NCBI RefSeq assembly: GCF_005795905.1
Contig: NZ_VAWE01000001.1
Location: 1,674,001 to 1,738,000 of the forward strand
Reading direction: 5' to 3'
Source: Streptomyces marianii
GTDB lineage: Bacteria > Actinomycetota > Actinomycetes > Streptomycetales > Streptomycetaceae
Length of the DNA stretch: 64,000 nucleotides
Shown: positions 33,269-43,096 of the stretch, in pieces
How positions within the stretch are numbered: position 1 is the stretch's first letter
How the letters are laid out: the number at the start of each line of letters is the position of its first letter
Translations under genes and position numbers: made by a program
Notes under the pieces: model-generated
What the model saw: the letters and a program-made list of their open reading frames with translations, nothing else
The model's database searches: none
What the model was told of the DNA's origin: nothing

Positions 33269-35806
33269 TCACTTCCGCATGACCGCGGGCTCGTGCCGCC
33301 GCAGCAGCATCGCGACGACGAACCAGAGCGCCACGCTGAGCAGCACCATCACGCCCATGTTCGTGAGCCACACCGCGGCGGAGTGGTCGAAGAGCGGATC
33401 GGCGGTGTCCTTGCCGGGCACGATCCGGGCGAGGTCGACCGTGCTCGCCATCGCCGCGAACGCCCACCGTGCGGGCACCAGCCAGCCCAGCTGCTCCATG
33501 CCCAGCACGCCGTCGAGCTTCAGCAGGGCGCCGCAGAAGACGATCTGGACCATGGTGAGGAGCACCAGCAGCGGCATGGTGACCTCCTCCTTGGGAACCA
33601 GCGCGGAGATCACGAGGCCGAGCATCATCGACGTGAACGACAGCAGCGCCACGGCCAGGGTGATCTCGAGCAGCGGGGGCAGGAGCACGCCCTCGCCGCC
33701 GGGCGCGTTCAGATCCACGCCGGCGAGGCCCACGAGGGTGAGGACGACCGCCTGGACGACCGTGATCGAGCCGAGCACCACGACCTTGGACGTCAGATAG
33801 GCGGATCTGGACAGGCCGACCGCCCGTTCCCGCCGGTAGATCACGCGCTCCTTGACCAGCTCGCGCACCGCGTTCGCCGCGCCCGTCAGCACCCCGCCGA
33901 CGCAGAGCACGAGCAGGGCGTCCATGGCGGTGTCCAGCGTGAACCTGCTCCCCGCCAGGGCCCGGGCCATGACGCCCATCCCGAAGGGCAGCGCGATCAT
34001 GATGACGATGAAGGTGCGGTCCGCGCTCAGCACGGAGACGTAGCGGCGGACCAGGGTGCCCAACTGCCCGAACCAGCTCTGGGACTTGGGCGGTGGCGCC
34101 GCCGCCACCGGCCGGCGGTCCGGCGCGGCGCGCGGCTGGGGGCTGAGCGCGATGTACTGGCGGTGCTGCGACGACACCCGGTAGTCCCCCGCCCAGTCGC
34201 GGTCGCGGTCGTTCTCGAAGGCCTCGAACGCCTCCGGCCACTGGTCGAAGCCGAAGAACTCCAGGGCGTCCTCGGGAGCCCCGAAGTAGGCGATCCGGCC
34301 TCCCGGCGCCAGGACCAGGAGCCGGTCGCACACATCGAGGTTGAGCACGCTGTGGGTAACCACGATGACCGTGCGGCCGTCGTCGGCGAGTCCGCGCAGC
34401 ATGTGCATCACCGAGCGGTCCATGCCCGGGTCCAGGCCCGAGGTGGGCTCGTCGAGGAACAGCAGGGACGGCTTCGTCAGCAGCTCCAGCGCGACGCTGA
34501 CGCGCTTGCGCTGGCCGCCGGAGAGACTGTGGATGGGCTGGTCGGCGCGCTGCTCCAAGCCCAGTTCGCGGATGACCTCCTCGACCCTCGCCTCACGCTC
34601 CGCGGGCGCCGTGTCCTCGGGGAAGCGCAGTTCGGCGGCGTAGCCGAGGGCCCGGCGCACGGTGAGCTGGACATGCAGGATGTCGTCCTGCGGTACGAGC
34701 CCGATGCGGCGGCGGAGTTCGGCGTAGTCGCGGTACAGGTCGCGCCCGTCGTAGACGACGGTGCCGTGCTCGGCGGGGCGGAGCCCGGTGAGCGCGTTCA
34801 GGAGGGTCGACTTGCCGGCGCCGCTGGGTCCCACCACGGCGAGCAGGCACTTCTCGCCGACCGGGAAGGACACGTGGTCGAGGAGTACCTTGCGGCCCTC
34901 GTCCACCGTGACGGCGAGGTCCTGCACGTCGAGCGAGATCTCGCCGGAGTCCACGAACTCCTGCAGTTCGTCGCCGACGAGACGGAAGGCGGAGTGCCCG
35001 ATGCCTACGGTGTCCCCCTCCGAGATCGCGGCCTGGGTCACCGGCTGGCCGTTGAGGTAGGTGCCGTTGTGGCTGCCGAGGTCGACGATCTCGTAGCGGC
35101 CGTCCAGGTGGGCGCGGAGTTCGGCGTGCCGGCGGGAGACGATGAGGTCGTCGATGACGATGTCGTTGTCGGCGGCGCGGCCGATGCGGACCGTGCGGGT
35201 GGGCAGCGGGCGTACGGTCGTGGGCTGCCGGAACGTGCTCGTGGCGGCGGTTCCCGCCGCGGCGGACGGCGAGATCTCCGCAGGCCGGGCCTGCGGTTCC
35301 CGCCGGGCGGCGGGCTCGCGGGCGCCGGAAGCGGGGACCCCCGGCTCAGGGGGCGCGGGAGAGGGCGCTTTCCGCTCTCGCGGGCCGGGGGAGGCGGTTC
35401 CGGACACCGGTGCCGCGGGTGACGGCCGCTCCGGACGCGGGGCCCCGGCCCGGGGGCGGACCGCCGCCGGCGCCTCGGGCTCGGCCGCCGTGCCCACGAG
35501 CACGGCGCGCGGGCCGTCCTGCGGATTGCCGAACCGGATGACGCTGCCCGGCCCCACACCCCACTCGTGGACGCGGCGGCCCTCGGTGTACGTGCCGTTC
35601 GTGCTGTTCTCGTCCTCGACGGTCCAGTGGTCCGCGACGGTCCTCAGGACCGCGTGGTGCCAGGACACCCGGGCGTCGTCCAGGACGATGTCGCTCAGGG
35701 GGTCCCGCCCGACGTGGTACACCCGGCCCGGGCTCATGAGCGTCGAGCCCCCGTCGGTTTCGATGACCAGCTCGGGCGCGGTCGGCGCAGCGGGCCGCTC
35801 AGCCAT
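33269..35806 (-). CDS. ABC transporter with two N-terminal FHA domains (ATPase-permease fusion)
   Basis: An 845-aa protein. FHA domain 1 (about residues 10-105, with GRDPLSDIVLDD and NSTNGTY) and FHA domain 2 (about 205-285, GRAADNDIVIDD, SHNGTYLN) flank a Pro-rich linker. An ABC ATPase follows (Walker A GPSGAGKST, signature LSGGQRKR, Walker B LLFLDEPTSGLDPG, H-loop VVTHS). The C-terminal ABC-2/ABCG-type membrane domain holds about six helices. FHA domains bind phosphothreonine, so activity is probably under Ser/Thr kinase control. The substrate is unknown. Operon with the SH3-like gene downstream. Confidence 0.93.
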   Translation of the reverse strand: MAERPAAPTAPELVIETDGGSTLMSPGRVYHVGRDPLSDIVLDDARVSWHHAVLRTVADHWTVEDENSTNGTYTEGRRVHEWGVGPGSVIRFGNPQDGPRAVLVGTAAEPEAPAAVRPRAGAPRPERPSPAAPVSGTASPGPRERKAPSPAPPEPGVPASGAREPAARREPQARPAEISPSAAAGTAATSTFRQPTTVRPLPTRTVRIGRAADNDIVIDDLIVSRRHAELRAHLDGRYEIVDLGSHNGTYLNGQPVTQAAISEGDTVGIGHSAFRLVGDELQEFVDSGEISLDVQDLAVTVDEGRKVLLDHVSFPVGEKCLLAVVGPSGAGKSTLLNALTGLRPAEHGTVVYDGRDLYRDYAELRRRIGLVPQDDILHVQLTVRRALGYAAELRFPEDTAPAEREARVEEVIRELGLEQRADQPIHSLSGGQRKRVSVALELLTKPSLLFLDEPTSGLDPGMDRSVMHMLRGLADDGRTVIVVTHSVLNLDVCDRLLVLAPGGRIAYFGAPEDALEFFGFDQWPEAFEAFENDRDRDWAGDYRVSSQHRQYIALSPQPRAAPDRRPVAAAPPPKSQSWFGQLGTLVRRYVSVLSADRTFIVIMIALPFGMGVMARALAGSRFTLDTAMDALLVLCVGGVLTGAANAVRELVKERVIYRRERAVGLSRSAYLTSKVVVLGSITVVQAVVLTLVGLAGVDLNAPGGEGVLLPPLLEITLAVALLSFTSMMLGLVISALVPKEEVTMPLLVLLTMVQIVFCGALLKLDGVLGMEQLGWLVPARWAFAAMASTVDLARIVPGKDTADPLFDHSAAVWLTNMGVMVLLSVALWFVVAMLLRRHEPAVMRK

Positions 35807-35939
35807 GCGACGATTTTAACTTTCGCCCTGTATGTCCGCCCGGTCACCGGAGCCGGACGGCCGCCGGGAGCGGGACGGGGAGAGGACTCCGGGACGGGCC
35901 GCCGGGGTGGGAGCCGCGGACCGCCCCGCGGGACTCGCC

Positions 35940-37091
35940 TCAGGCGACGGACCCGACGGTCCGGGCCGGTACGCGTGGGCCGTCGTGATGGATCGGCGTG
36001 TGGGCGCCCGCCAGGGGCACGCCGGTGCCGCCGCGCCGTCCTGCGACGATCTCCGCGGCGATGGAGACCGCCGTCTCCTCGGGCGTACGGGCTCCCAGGT
36101 CGAGGCCGATCGGCGAGCGCAGCCGGGCGAGTTCGAGTTCACCGACGCCCGCCTCGCGCAGCCGGGCGTTGCGGTCCTCGTGGGTGCGGCGCGATCCCAT
36201 CGCGCCGACGTAGGCGACGGGCAGCCGCAGCGCCCGTTCCAGCAGCGGTACGTCGAACTTGGCGTCATGGGTGAGGACGCACAGCACCGTGCGGCCGTCG
36301 ACACCGGTCGACTCCAGGTAGCGGTGCGGCCATTCGACGACGATCTCGTCCGCTTCGGGGAAGCGGGCCTTTGTCGCGAAGACCGGGCGGGCGTCGCACA
36401 CGGTGACGTGGTACCCGAGGAACTTGCCGACCCGGACGAGGGCGGAGGCGAAGTCGATGGCCCCGAAGACGATCATCCGGGGGGCGGGAACGCTGGACTC
36501 GACGAGCAGGGTGAGCGGACGCCCGCAGCGCGAACCGTCCTCGCCGATGCCGGCGGTGCCGGTGCGCCCCGCGTCCAGCAGGGCGCGGGCCTCGCCGGCG
36601 GCGGTGCGGTCGAGCTCGGGGTGCCCGCCGAGGGTGCCTTCGTACGAGCCGTCGGCACGGACGAGGAGCGCGCGGCCCATCAGCTCTCCGGGCCCGTCGG
36701 TGATCCGGGCGACCGCCGCGGCCTCCCCTCGTGCGGCGGCGGTCAGCGCCGCCGCCACGACGCCCCGGGACGGGGAGTCCGCGCGGACCGGTGTGACGAG
36801 GACATCGATGATCCCGCCGCAGGTCAGCCCCACGGCGAAGGCGTCGTCGTCGCTGTAGCCGAAGCGCTCCAGGACGGTCCGGCCGTCCTCGAGCGCCTGC
36901 ACGCACAGGTCGTAGACGGCGCCCTCCACGCATCCCCCGGAGACCGACCCGATCGCCGTGCCGTCGCTGTCGACGGCGAGCGCGGCACCGGGCTGGCGGG
37001 GCGCGCTGCCGCCGACGGCCACCACGGTGGCGACGGCGAAGTCACGTCCTTGCCCGACCCACCGGCTCAGCTCGTCGGCGATGTCCAGCAT
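35940..37091 (-). CDS. xdhC: XdhC/CoxI family maturation protein
   Basis: A 383-aa protein. The N-terminal XdhC/CoxI domain (about residues 10-80) carries TVVAVGGSAPRQPGAALAV and GSVSGGCVEGAVYDLC, with a second copy of the motif near GLTCGGIIDVLV. The C-terminal Rossmann-like domain (about 205-350) has MIVFGAIDFASALVRVGKFLGY and VLTHDAKFDVPLL. XdhC binds and sulfurates molybdenum cofactor and inserts it into xanthine dehydrogenase. It lies last in the purine operon, 45 nt after the NCS2 permease gene on the same strand. Confidence 0.92.
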   Translation of the reverse strand: MLDIADELSRWVGQGRDFAVATVVAVGGSAPRQPGAALAVDSDGTAIGSVSGGCVEGAVYDLCVQALEDGRTVLERFGYSDDDAFAVGLTCGGIIDVLVTPVRADSPSRGVVAAALTAAARGEAAAVARITDGPGELMGRALLVRADGSYEGTLGGHPELDRTAAGEARALLDAGRTGTAGIGEDGSRCGRPLTLLVESSVPAPRMIVFGAIDFASALVRVGKFLGYHVTVCDARPVFATKARFPEADEIVVEWPHRYLESTGVDGRTVLCVLTHDAKFDVPLLERALRLPVAYVGAMGSRRTHEDRNARLREAGVGELELARLRSPIGLDLGARTPEETAVSIAAEIVAGRRGGTGVPLAGAHTPIHHDGPRVPARTVGSVA

Positions 37092-37136
37092 GTCGGTCTC
37101 CTCAGGGTCGTGGACGCGTGGAGGGCGCGGCCGGGA

Positions 37137-38600
37137 TCAGTGGACGCCCAGCCAGCCTTCGATCGGGTTCAGGGCGAAGAACACGATGAAGATCGCGGTC
37201 AGGCCCCACATGAAGCCGCCCACCTCCCGGGCCCTGCCCTGGGCGGCCTTGATGGCGACGTACGAGATGACGCCGGCGGCGACACCGGGGGTGATGCTGT
37301 ACGTGAACGGCATCAGCACGACGGTGAGGAAGACCGGGATGGCGACGGAGCGGTCGCCCCAGTCCACGTGCCTGGCGTTCTGCATCATCATCGCGCCGAT
37401 GACGACCAGGGCCGCGGAGGCGACCTGGGGCGGCACGATCGCGGTGAGCGGGGTGAAGAAGAGGCAGGCCGCGAAGAACAGCCCGGTGACGACCGAGGCG
37501 AGGCCGGTCCGCGCGCCCTCGCCGACGCCGGTGGCGGACTCGACGAACACGGTCTGGCCCGAGCCGCCCGAGACACCGCCGATCGCACCGCCGGCACCGT
37601 CGATGAACAGCGCCTTCGACAGACCCGGCATCCGGCCGCGCTCGTCGGCCAGCTTGGCCTCCGTGCCGACGCCGATGATGGTGGCCATGGCGTCGAAGAA
37701 GCCCGCGAGCACCAGGGTGAAGACGATGAATCCGACGGTGATCGCGCCGACGTCGCCCCAGCCGCCGAACTCGACCTGCCCGAAGAGCGAGAAGTCGGGC
37801 ATGGAGACGGCGCCGCCGGCGAGCTCCGGCGGGGCCATGTTCCACGCCTTGGCGTCGAGACCGGCGATGTTGTGGACGGCAACCGCGACGACGGTGCCGA
37901 CGACGATGCCGATGAGGATGGCGCCGGGTATCGCACGGGCCTGCAGCATGAAGATCAGCAGCAGGGTGAAGCAGAAGATCAGCACCGGCCAGCCGGCGAG
38001 CTCACCGCCGGCACCGAGCGTGACGGGCGGCCCGAACTCCGCGCCCTTACCGACGAACCCGGCCTTGACCAGGCCGATCAGCGCGATGAACAGACCGATG
38101 CCCATGGTGATGGCGTGCTTGAGCGCGAGCGGGATCGAGTTCATGATCAGCTCGCGCAGCCCGGTCACCACCAGCAGGCAGATCACCACGCCGTACATCA
38201 CGCACATGGCCATCGCCTGCGGCCAGGTCATCTGGGGGACGACCTGCGAGGCGAGGACGCCGGAGACGCTCAGACCGGCCGCGAGGGCGAGCGGCACCTT
38301 GCCGAAGAAGCCCATCAGCAGGGTGGTCGCCGCGGCCGCGAAGGCAGTCGCAGTGATGAGGCCCGGTTGGCTCAGGACGTTGCCGGCGACGTCCTTGCCG
38401 TTGAGGATCAGCGGGTTGAGCAGGAGGATGTACGCCATCGCCATGAAGGTGGTGATGCCGCCGCGCACTTCGCGCGCGACCGTCGATCCTCGTTCGGAAA
38501 TGTGAAAGTACCGGTCGAGCCAGGACCGTCCGGCGGGGACGCGCGAGCCGGGGCCGGCGTCCTCAGCGGTGGTCCTCGGCTCCACTGACGACTGGGTCAT
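37137..38600 (-). CDS. NCS2 family purine/xanthine permease (AzgA-like)
   Basis: A 487-aa membrane transporter with about 12-14 helices. Family signals include REVRGGITTFMAMAYILLLNP near the N-terminus (AzgA/GhxP subgroup), LGLSVSGVLASQ-type helix residues, KHAITMGIGLFIALIGL, and the substrate-site segment FIVFTLVLAGFFDAMATIIGVG, with the later SGQTVFVESATGVGEGARTGL. It imports purines such as hypoxanthine, adenine or guanine with protons. Between the molybdopterin subunit and xdhC genes, it supplies substrate to xanthine dehydrogenase. A 317-bp gap with a hairpin separates it from the upstream gene. Confidence 0.92.
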   Translation of the reverse strand: MTQSSVEPRTTAEDAGPGSRVPAGRSWLDRYFHISERGSTVAREVRGGITTFMAMAYILLLNPLILNGKDVAGNVLSQPGLITATAFAAAATTLLMGFFGKVPLALAAGLSVSGVLASQVVPQMTWPQAMAMCVMYGVVICLLVVTGLRELIMNSIPLALKHAITMGIGLFIALIGLVKAGFVGKGAEFGPPVTLGAGGELAGWPVLIFCFTLLLIFMLQARAIPGAILIGIVVGTVVAVAVHNIAGLDAKAWNMAPPELAGGAVSMPDFSLFGQVEFGGWGDVGAITVGFIVFTLVLAGFFDAMATIIGVGTEAKLADERGRMPGLSKALFIDGAGGAIGGVSGGSGQTVFVESATGVGEGARTGLASVVTGLFFAACLFFTPLTAIVPPQVASAALVVIGAMMMQNARHVDWGDRSVAIPVFLTVVLMPFTYSITPGVAAGVISYVAIKAAQGRAREVGGFMWGLTAIFIVFFALNPIEGWLGVH

Positions 38601-38831
38601 GGTTGCCTACTCCCAAGGTTCACAGGGGCACCCGCGTCGCATCCGAGAACTGGCTCGGGCTGCGGGATTTGGGATCTTGCGCTGGCTGCACGACCCGGGG
38701 GACGGCCCGAGACGAACGGTCTGCGGGACGGGAACCCCGTGGGGGCGCCGGTCCGCAGTTCTTCGGGTGCTGCTGGTGCCGGCACCACCGCGTTCGGTGT
38801 CCGGCGGCCCGGGACGGATCCCCGGAAGCAC

Positions 38832-38853
38832 GGTCCCCCTCGGAAGGGGGCCG
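38832..38853 (-). terminator. Intercistronic hairpin upstream of the NCS2 permease gene
   Basis: Arms CCCCCT (38835-38840) and AGGGGG (38845-38850), extended by GG/CC with one mismatch, enclose CGGA. In the 317-bp gap between the molybdopterin-subunit stop and the NCS2 start. It could attenuate transcription so that permease and xdhC are expressed at a different level. No gene was seen in the gap. Confidence 0.5.
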
Positions 38854-38917
38854 GAGGCGTCCCGGGCGGGGTGGCCCCGGGGCCCGGGGGACGGTGGTCC
38901 CCCGGAACCCGCGCGGC

Positions 38918-41326
38918 TCAGGTGCCGGTCAGGTGCTCCGGGCGTACCGGCGTCCTGTTGAGTTCCAGGCCCGTCGCGTCGCGGATCGCCGCGAGGACGG
39001 CCGGCGTGGAGGACAGGGTCGGGGCCTCGCCGATGCCGCGGAGCCCGTACGGGGCGTGCTCGTCGGCGAGTTCGAGCACGTCGACCGGGATCGTCGGCGT
39101 GTCGAGGATGGTGGGGATCAGGTAGTCCGTGAAGGAGGGGTTGCGCACCTTCGCGGTCTTCGGGTCGACGATGATCTCCTCCATGACGGCCACTCCCAGA
39201 CCCTGGGTGGTGCCGCCCTGGATCTGCCCGACGACGGACAGCGGGTTCAGCGCCTTGCCGACGTCCTGTGCGCAGGCCAGCTCGACGACCTTCACCAGGC
39301 CCAGCTCCGTGTCCACCTCGACGACGGCGCGGTGCGCCGCGAACGAGTACTGGACATGGCCGTTGCCCTGGCCGGTGCGCAGGTCGAAGGCCTCGGTCGG
39401 GCGGTGCCGCCACTCGGCCTCCACCTCGACGGCCTCGTCCTCCAGCACATCGACCAGGTCGGCGAGGACCTCGCCGCCGTCGGTGACGACCTTGCCGCCT
39501 TCGAGCAGCAGTTCGGCGGTGGCCCAGGCCGGATGATGGGAGCCGAACCTGCGCCGGCCGATCTCCAGGACCTTCTCGCGGACCAGCTCGCAGGAGTTCT
39601 TCACCGCGCCGCCCGTGACGTACGTCTGCCGGGAGGCGGAGGTGGAGCCGGCCGAGCCGACCTGGGTGTCGGCCGGGTGGATGGTCACCTGGGTCACGCC
39701 CAGCTCGGTGCGGGCGATCTGGGCGTGGACGGTGACACCGCCCTGGCCGACCTCGGCCATCGCCGTGTGCACGGTGGCGACCGGCACTCCGCCGACGACC
39801 TCCACCCGCACCTTGGCGGTCGAGTAGTCGTCGAAGCCCTCGGAGAAGCCGACGTTCTTGATGCCGACCGCGTAGCCGACACCGCGGACGACGCCCTCGC
39901 CGTGGGTGGTGTTGGACAGTCCGCCGGGCAGGGCGCGCACATCGGCCTCGCCGCCCGCGACCTCCCACTGGCGCTCCGGCGGCATCGGGCGCGCCTTGAT
40001 CCGGCGCAGCAGCTCCGCGACCGGCGCCGGCGAGTCGACCGGCTGCCCGGTCGGCATGATCGTGCCCTGCTCCATGGCGTTGAGCTGCCGGAACTCCACC
40101 GGGTCCATGCCCAGCTTCGCCGCCAGCTTGTCCATCTGCGCCTCGTAGGCGAAGCACGCCTGCACCGCTCCGAAGCCGCGCATCGCACCGCACGGCGGGT
40201 TGTTGGTGTAGAGCGCGACGGCCTCGATGTCGACGTCGTCGACGACGTACGGGCCGACCGACAGCGACGCGGCGTTGCCGACGACGGCCGGGGAGGCCGA
40301 GGCGTACGCGCCGCCGTCCAGGACGATCCGGCACTTCAGGTGCGTGAGCTTGCCGTCCCTGGTGGCGCCGTGTTCGTAGTACAGCTTCGCCGGGTGCCGG
40401 TGCACATGGCCGAAGAAGGACTCGAACCGGTTGTAGACCATCTTCACGGGCTTGCCGGTGCGCAGCGCGAGGAGGCAGGCGTGGATCTGCATGGAGATGT
40501 CCTCGCGGCCGCCGAAGGCCCCGCCGACACCGGAGAGCGTCATCCGCACCTTCTCCTCGGGCAGGCCGAGGACGGGGGCGATCTGGCGGAGGTCGGAGTG
40601 CAGCCACTGGGTGGCGACGTACAGGTCGACACCGCCGTCCTCGGCGGGCACGGCGAGGCCGGACTCGGGACCGAGGAAGGCCTGGTCCTGCATGCCGAAG
40701 ACGTACTCGCCCTCGACGATCACGTCGGCGCGCTCGCGGGCCAGGGCCGCGTCGCCGCGGACGATGGGCTGGCGGTGCACGATGTTCGGGTGCGGGACGT
40801 GGCCGATGTGGTGGTCGTCGCGGTTCTCGTGGACCAGGACCGCGCCGGGGGCCGTCGCCGACTCCTCGTCGGTGATCAGCGGCAGTTCGGCGTAGTCGAT
40901 CCTGATCTTGGCGGCGGCGCGGCGGGCGGTCTCCGGGTGGTCGGCGGCGACGAGGGCCACCGGCTCGCCGTGGTGGCGGACCTTCCCGTGCGCGAGGACC
41001 GGCGTGTCCTGGATCTCCAGGCCGTAGTTCTTCATCTCCGTGGGCAGGTCGTCGTAGGTGAGGACCGCGTGGACGCCGGGGACGGCCAGGGCCTCGGAGA
41101 TGTCGATCGACCGGATCTCGGCGTGCGCGACGGTGGAACGCAGCGTCTGGCCCCACAGCATGTCCTCGTGCCACATGTCCGAGGAGTAGGCGAACTCGCC
41201 GGTGACCTTGAGGGTGCCGTCGGGGCGGAGCGTGGACTCTCCGATGCCGCCCTTGGTCTGCGAGCCCTGGGTGACCTTGGTGGGAGTACCGGCCGGGGTG
41301 GTGGTGACTCGGGGGTCGAGCGCCAT
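38918..41326 (-). CDS. xdhB: Xanthine dehydrogenase, molybdopterin-binding subunit
   Basis: The 802-aa large subunit oxidises hypoxanthine and xanthine at the molybdenum site. Domain 1 covers residues about 25-135. Molybdopterin-binding motifs follow: GVGGAFGGREDIS, AMRGFGAVQACFAYE, GGVTVHAQIARTELG, and near the C-terminus GIGEAPTLSS, which contains the catalytic glutamate. Length is normal. The ATG at 41326 lies 4 nt after the 2Fe-2S gene stop, so these genes are tightly coupled. A longer frame to 41839 only runs antisense-like through the 2Fe-2S gene. Confidence 0.93.
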   Translation of the reverse strand: MALDPRVTTTPAGTPTKVTQGSQTKGGIGESTLRPDGTLKVTGEFAYSSDMWHEDMLWGQTLRSTVAHAEIRSIDISEALAVPGVHAVLTYDDLPTEMKNYGLEIQDTPVLAHGKVRHHGEPVALVAADHPETARRAAAKIRIDYAELPLITDEESATAPGAVLVHENRDDHHIGHVPHPNIVHRQPIVRGDAALARERADVIVEGEYVFGMQDQAFLGPESGLAVPAEDGGVDLYVATQWLHSDLRQIAPVLGLPEEKVRMTLSGVGGAFGGREDISMQIHACLLALRTGKPVKMVYNRFESFFGHVHRHPAKLYYEHGATRDGKLTHLKCRIVLDGGAYASASPAVVGNAASLSVGPYVVDDVDIEAVALYTNNPPCGAMRGFGAVQACFAYEAQMDKLAAKLGMDPVEFRQLNAMEQGTIMPTGQPVDSPAPVAELLRRIKARPMPPERQWEVAGGEADVRALPGGLSNTTHGEGVVRGVGYAVGIKNVGFSEGFDDYSTAKVRVEVVGGVPVATVHTAMAEVGQGGVTVHAQIARTELGVTQVTIHPADTQVGSAGSTSASRQTYVTGGAVKNSCELVREKVLEIGRRRFGSHHPAWATAELLLEGGKVVTDGGEVLADLVDVLEDEAVEVEAEWRHRPTEAFDLRTGQGNGHVQYSFAAHRAVVEVDTELGLVKVVELACAQDVGKALNPLSVVGQIQGGTTQGLGVAVMEEIIVDPKTAKVRNPSFTDYLIPTILDTPTIPVDVLELADEHAPYGLRGIGEAPTLSSTPAVLAAIRDATGLELNRTPVRPEHLTGT

Positions 41327-41330
41327 GGTG

Positions 41331-41921
41331 TCAGACCGCCTCTCCCTGCCGGGCGGCCGCGAGGCGGACCGCGTCGAGGATCTTCTCGTAACCGGTGCAG
41401 CGGCACAGGTTGCCGGAGAGCGCCTCGCGGATGTCCGCGTCGGACGGGGAGGCGTTGTGCTCCAGCAACTCGTCGGCGGCGACCAGCAGACCCGGGGTGC
41501 AGAAACCGCACTGCACCGCTCCGGCGTCGATGAACGCCTGCTGGACCGGGGACAGTTCGGTGCCCTCGCCGGTCTGCGAGTCGGTTCCCCCGGCGCTCCA
41601 CTGCCGGGCCTCCTGCAGCGACGTACCGCAGGCGTCCGTGGCGCATCCGCCGTGCCCGTGCTCGGCGCGCTGCCGGGCGAAGTCCGCCAGGCCCTCGACG
41701 GTGACGACCTCGCGGCCCTCCACCTGCCCGGCCGCGACCAGGCACGAGCACACCGGGACACCGTCGAGGCGGACGGTGCAGGAACCGCACTCGCCCTGCT
41801 CGCAGGCGTTCTTGGAGCCGGGCAGGCCCAGGCGCTCACGGAGCACGTAGAGGAGGCTCTCGCCCTCCCAGACGTCGTCGGCTTCCTGCTTACGGCCGTT
41901 GACCGTGAAATTCACGCGCAT
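41331..41921 (-). CDS. Xanthine dehydrogenase, 2Fe-2S subunit
   Basis: A 196-aa electron-transfer subunit. The plant-type ferredoxin domain has C-x4-C-x2-C plus a fourth cysteine (ACEQGECGSC, VCSC). The C-terminal helical domain has the second cluster ligands (VQCGFCTPG and NLCRCTGYEKI). Between them, residues about 85-125 are an insert rich in Gly and His with two extra cysteines (GHGGCATDACG), absent from standard 160-aa family members. It carries electrons from the molybdopterin to the FAD subunit. Central gene of the operon, only a few nucleotides from both neighbours. Confidence 0.93.
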   Translation of the reverse strand: MRVNFTVNGRKQEADDVWEGESLLYVLRERLGLPGSKNACEQGECGSCTVRLDGVPVCSCLVAAGQVEGREVVTVEGLADFARQRAEHGHGGCATDACGTSLQEARQWSAGGTDSQTGEGTELSPVQQAFIDAGAVQCGFCTPGLLVAADELLEHNASPSDADIREALSGNLCRCTGYEKILDAVRLAAARQGEAV

Positions 41922-41923
41922 GG

Positions 41924-42814
41924 TTATGCAGCTCCTTCAAGCGTGCGGCCGCTGCCGCGGTACTGCTCCCAGGTCCAGCCGAGCGTGCGCCGGGCCATGA
42001 TGCCGACCGCGTGCCGGCGGTACTTGGCGGTGCCGCGGACGTCGTCGATCGGATTGCAGGCGCCGGAGACCAGCTCCGCGAACTGCTTGGCGATCGAGGG
42101 AGTGATGATCTTTCCGCTGTCCCAGAAGCCGCCCTCCAGGAGCGCGGCGTTGAGGAAGTCCTCGGCGGCTTCGGCGCGCACCGGGGTGGGCGCGGCCGAG
42201 CCGATGCCGGTCCGCACGGTGCGGGTCTCGGGGTGCAGGGCGATGCCGAAGGCGCACACGGCGATGACCATCGCGTTGCGGGTGCCGACCTTCGAGTACT
42301 GCTGCGGTCCGTCCGCCTTCTTGATGTGGACGGCTCTGATGAGCTCGTCCGCGGCGAGCACGTTGCGCTTCACTCCGGTGTAGAACGCGTCGATCGGGAT
42401 GAAACGGGTGCCCCGCACCGACTCCACCTCGACCTCGGCGCCTGCGGCCAGCAGGGCCGGGTGGGCGTCACCGGCGGGGGACGCGGTACCGAGGTTGCCG
42501 CCGACGCCGCCGCGGTTGCGGATCTGCGGCGAGGCGACGGTATGGGAGGCGAGCGCCAGGCCCGGGAGCTCGGTCCGGAGGTTCTCCATGATCCGCGTGT
42601 ACGGAACGGAGGCGCCCAGCCGGACGTTCTCCTCGCCGACTTCCCACTCGCTCAGCTCGGTGATGCGGTTCAGGTCCAGGAGGTACTCGGGCCGACGGTG
42701 GTCGAAGTTGATCTCGACCATGATGTCGGTGCCACCCGCGATGGGCACGGCAGTGGGGTGCTCGGCCTTCGCGGCGAGCGCCTCCTCCCAGCTGGCGGGG
42801 CGAAGGAAGTCCAT
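41924..42814 (-). CDS. Xanthine dehydrogenase, FAD-binding subunit
   Basis: A 296-aa subunit of the CoxM/XdhB type. FAD-binding motifs are VPIAGGTDIMVEIN near residue 25 and the pair ASPQIRNRGGVGGNLGTASPAGD near residues 93-115. The C-terminal CO_deh_flav domain includes KVGTRNAMVIAVCAFGIAL. It passes electrons to NAD+. First gene of the five-gene purine operon, divergent from pucR across 282 bp. Confidence 0.93.
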   Translation of the reverse strand: MDFLRPASWEEALAAKAEHPTAVPIAGGTDIMVEINFDHRRPEYLLDLNRITELSEWEVGEENVRLGASVPYTRIMENLRTELPGLALASHTVASPQIRNRGGVGGNLGTASPAGDAHPALLAAGAEVEVESVRGTRFIPIDAFYTGVKRNVLAADELIRAVHIKKADGPQQYSKVGTRNAMVIAVCAFGIALHPETRTVRTGIGSAAPTPVRAEAAEDFLNAALLEGGFWDSGKIITPSIAKQFAELVSGACNPIDDVRGTAKYRRHAVGIMARRTLGWTWEQYRGSGRTLEGAA

Positions 42815-43096
42815 GAGTGGCTCTCTTCTACGTGATTCGGTCGTTCACTGGGGTCCGGGGACGGCCGGCCCTGGCGGGATGTTCATGTCCTGTTAACGCG
42901 GTGCGGCCCAGTACACAAGGACCGTCCCGCCGGGTGCAGTCACCGAAACCATGAAGGAGTTGGCTGGTCGCCACCCTCGTCTTGTAGATTCGAACGAAAG
43001 GGGGAGACCGGTAACCTCGCCGTTTTCCTCCCGAAACCATCGGCACACCCCTCAGCACAGTCCAACGGCACGACACGACAGATCGGCGGCGACGAG

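Noticed and set aside
38603..41533. Long plus-strand frame opposite the xanthine dehydrogenase gene
   Set aside because: It mirrors the molybdopterin-subunit codons, lacks domains, and has no ribosome-binding site. Both strands stay open because stop codons are rare at this GC content.
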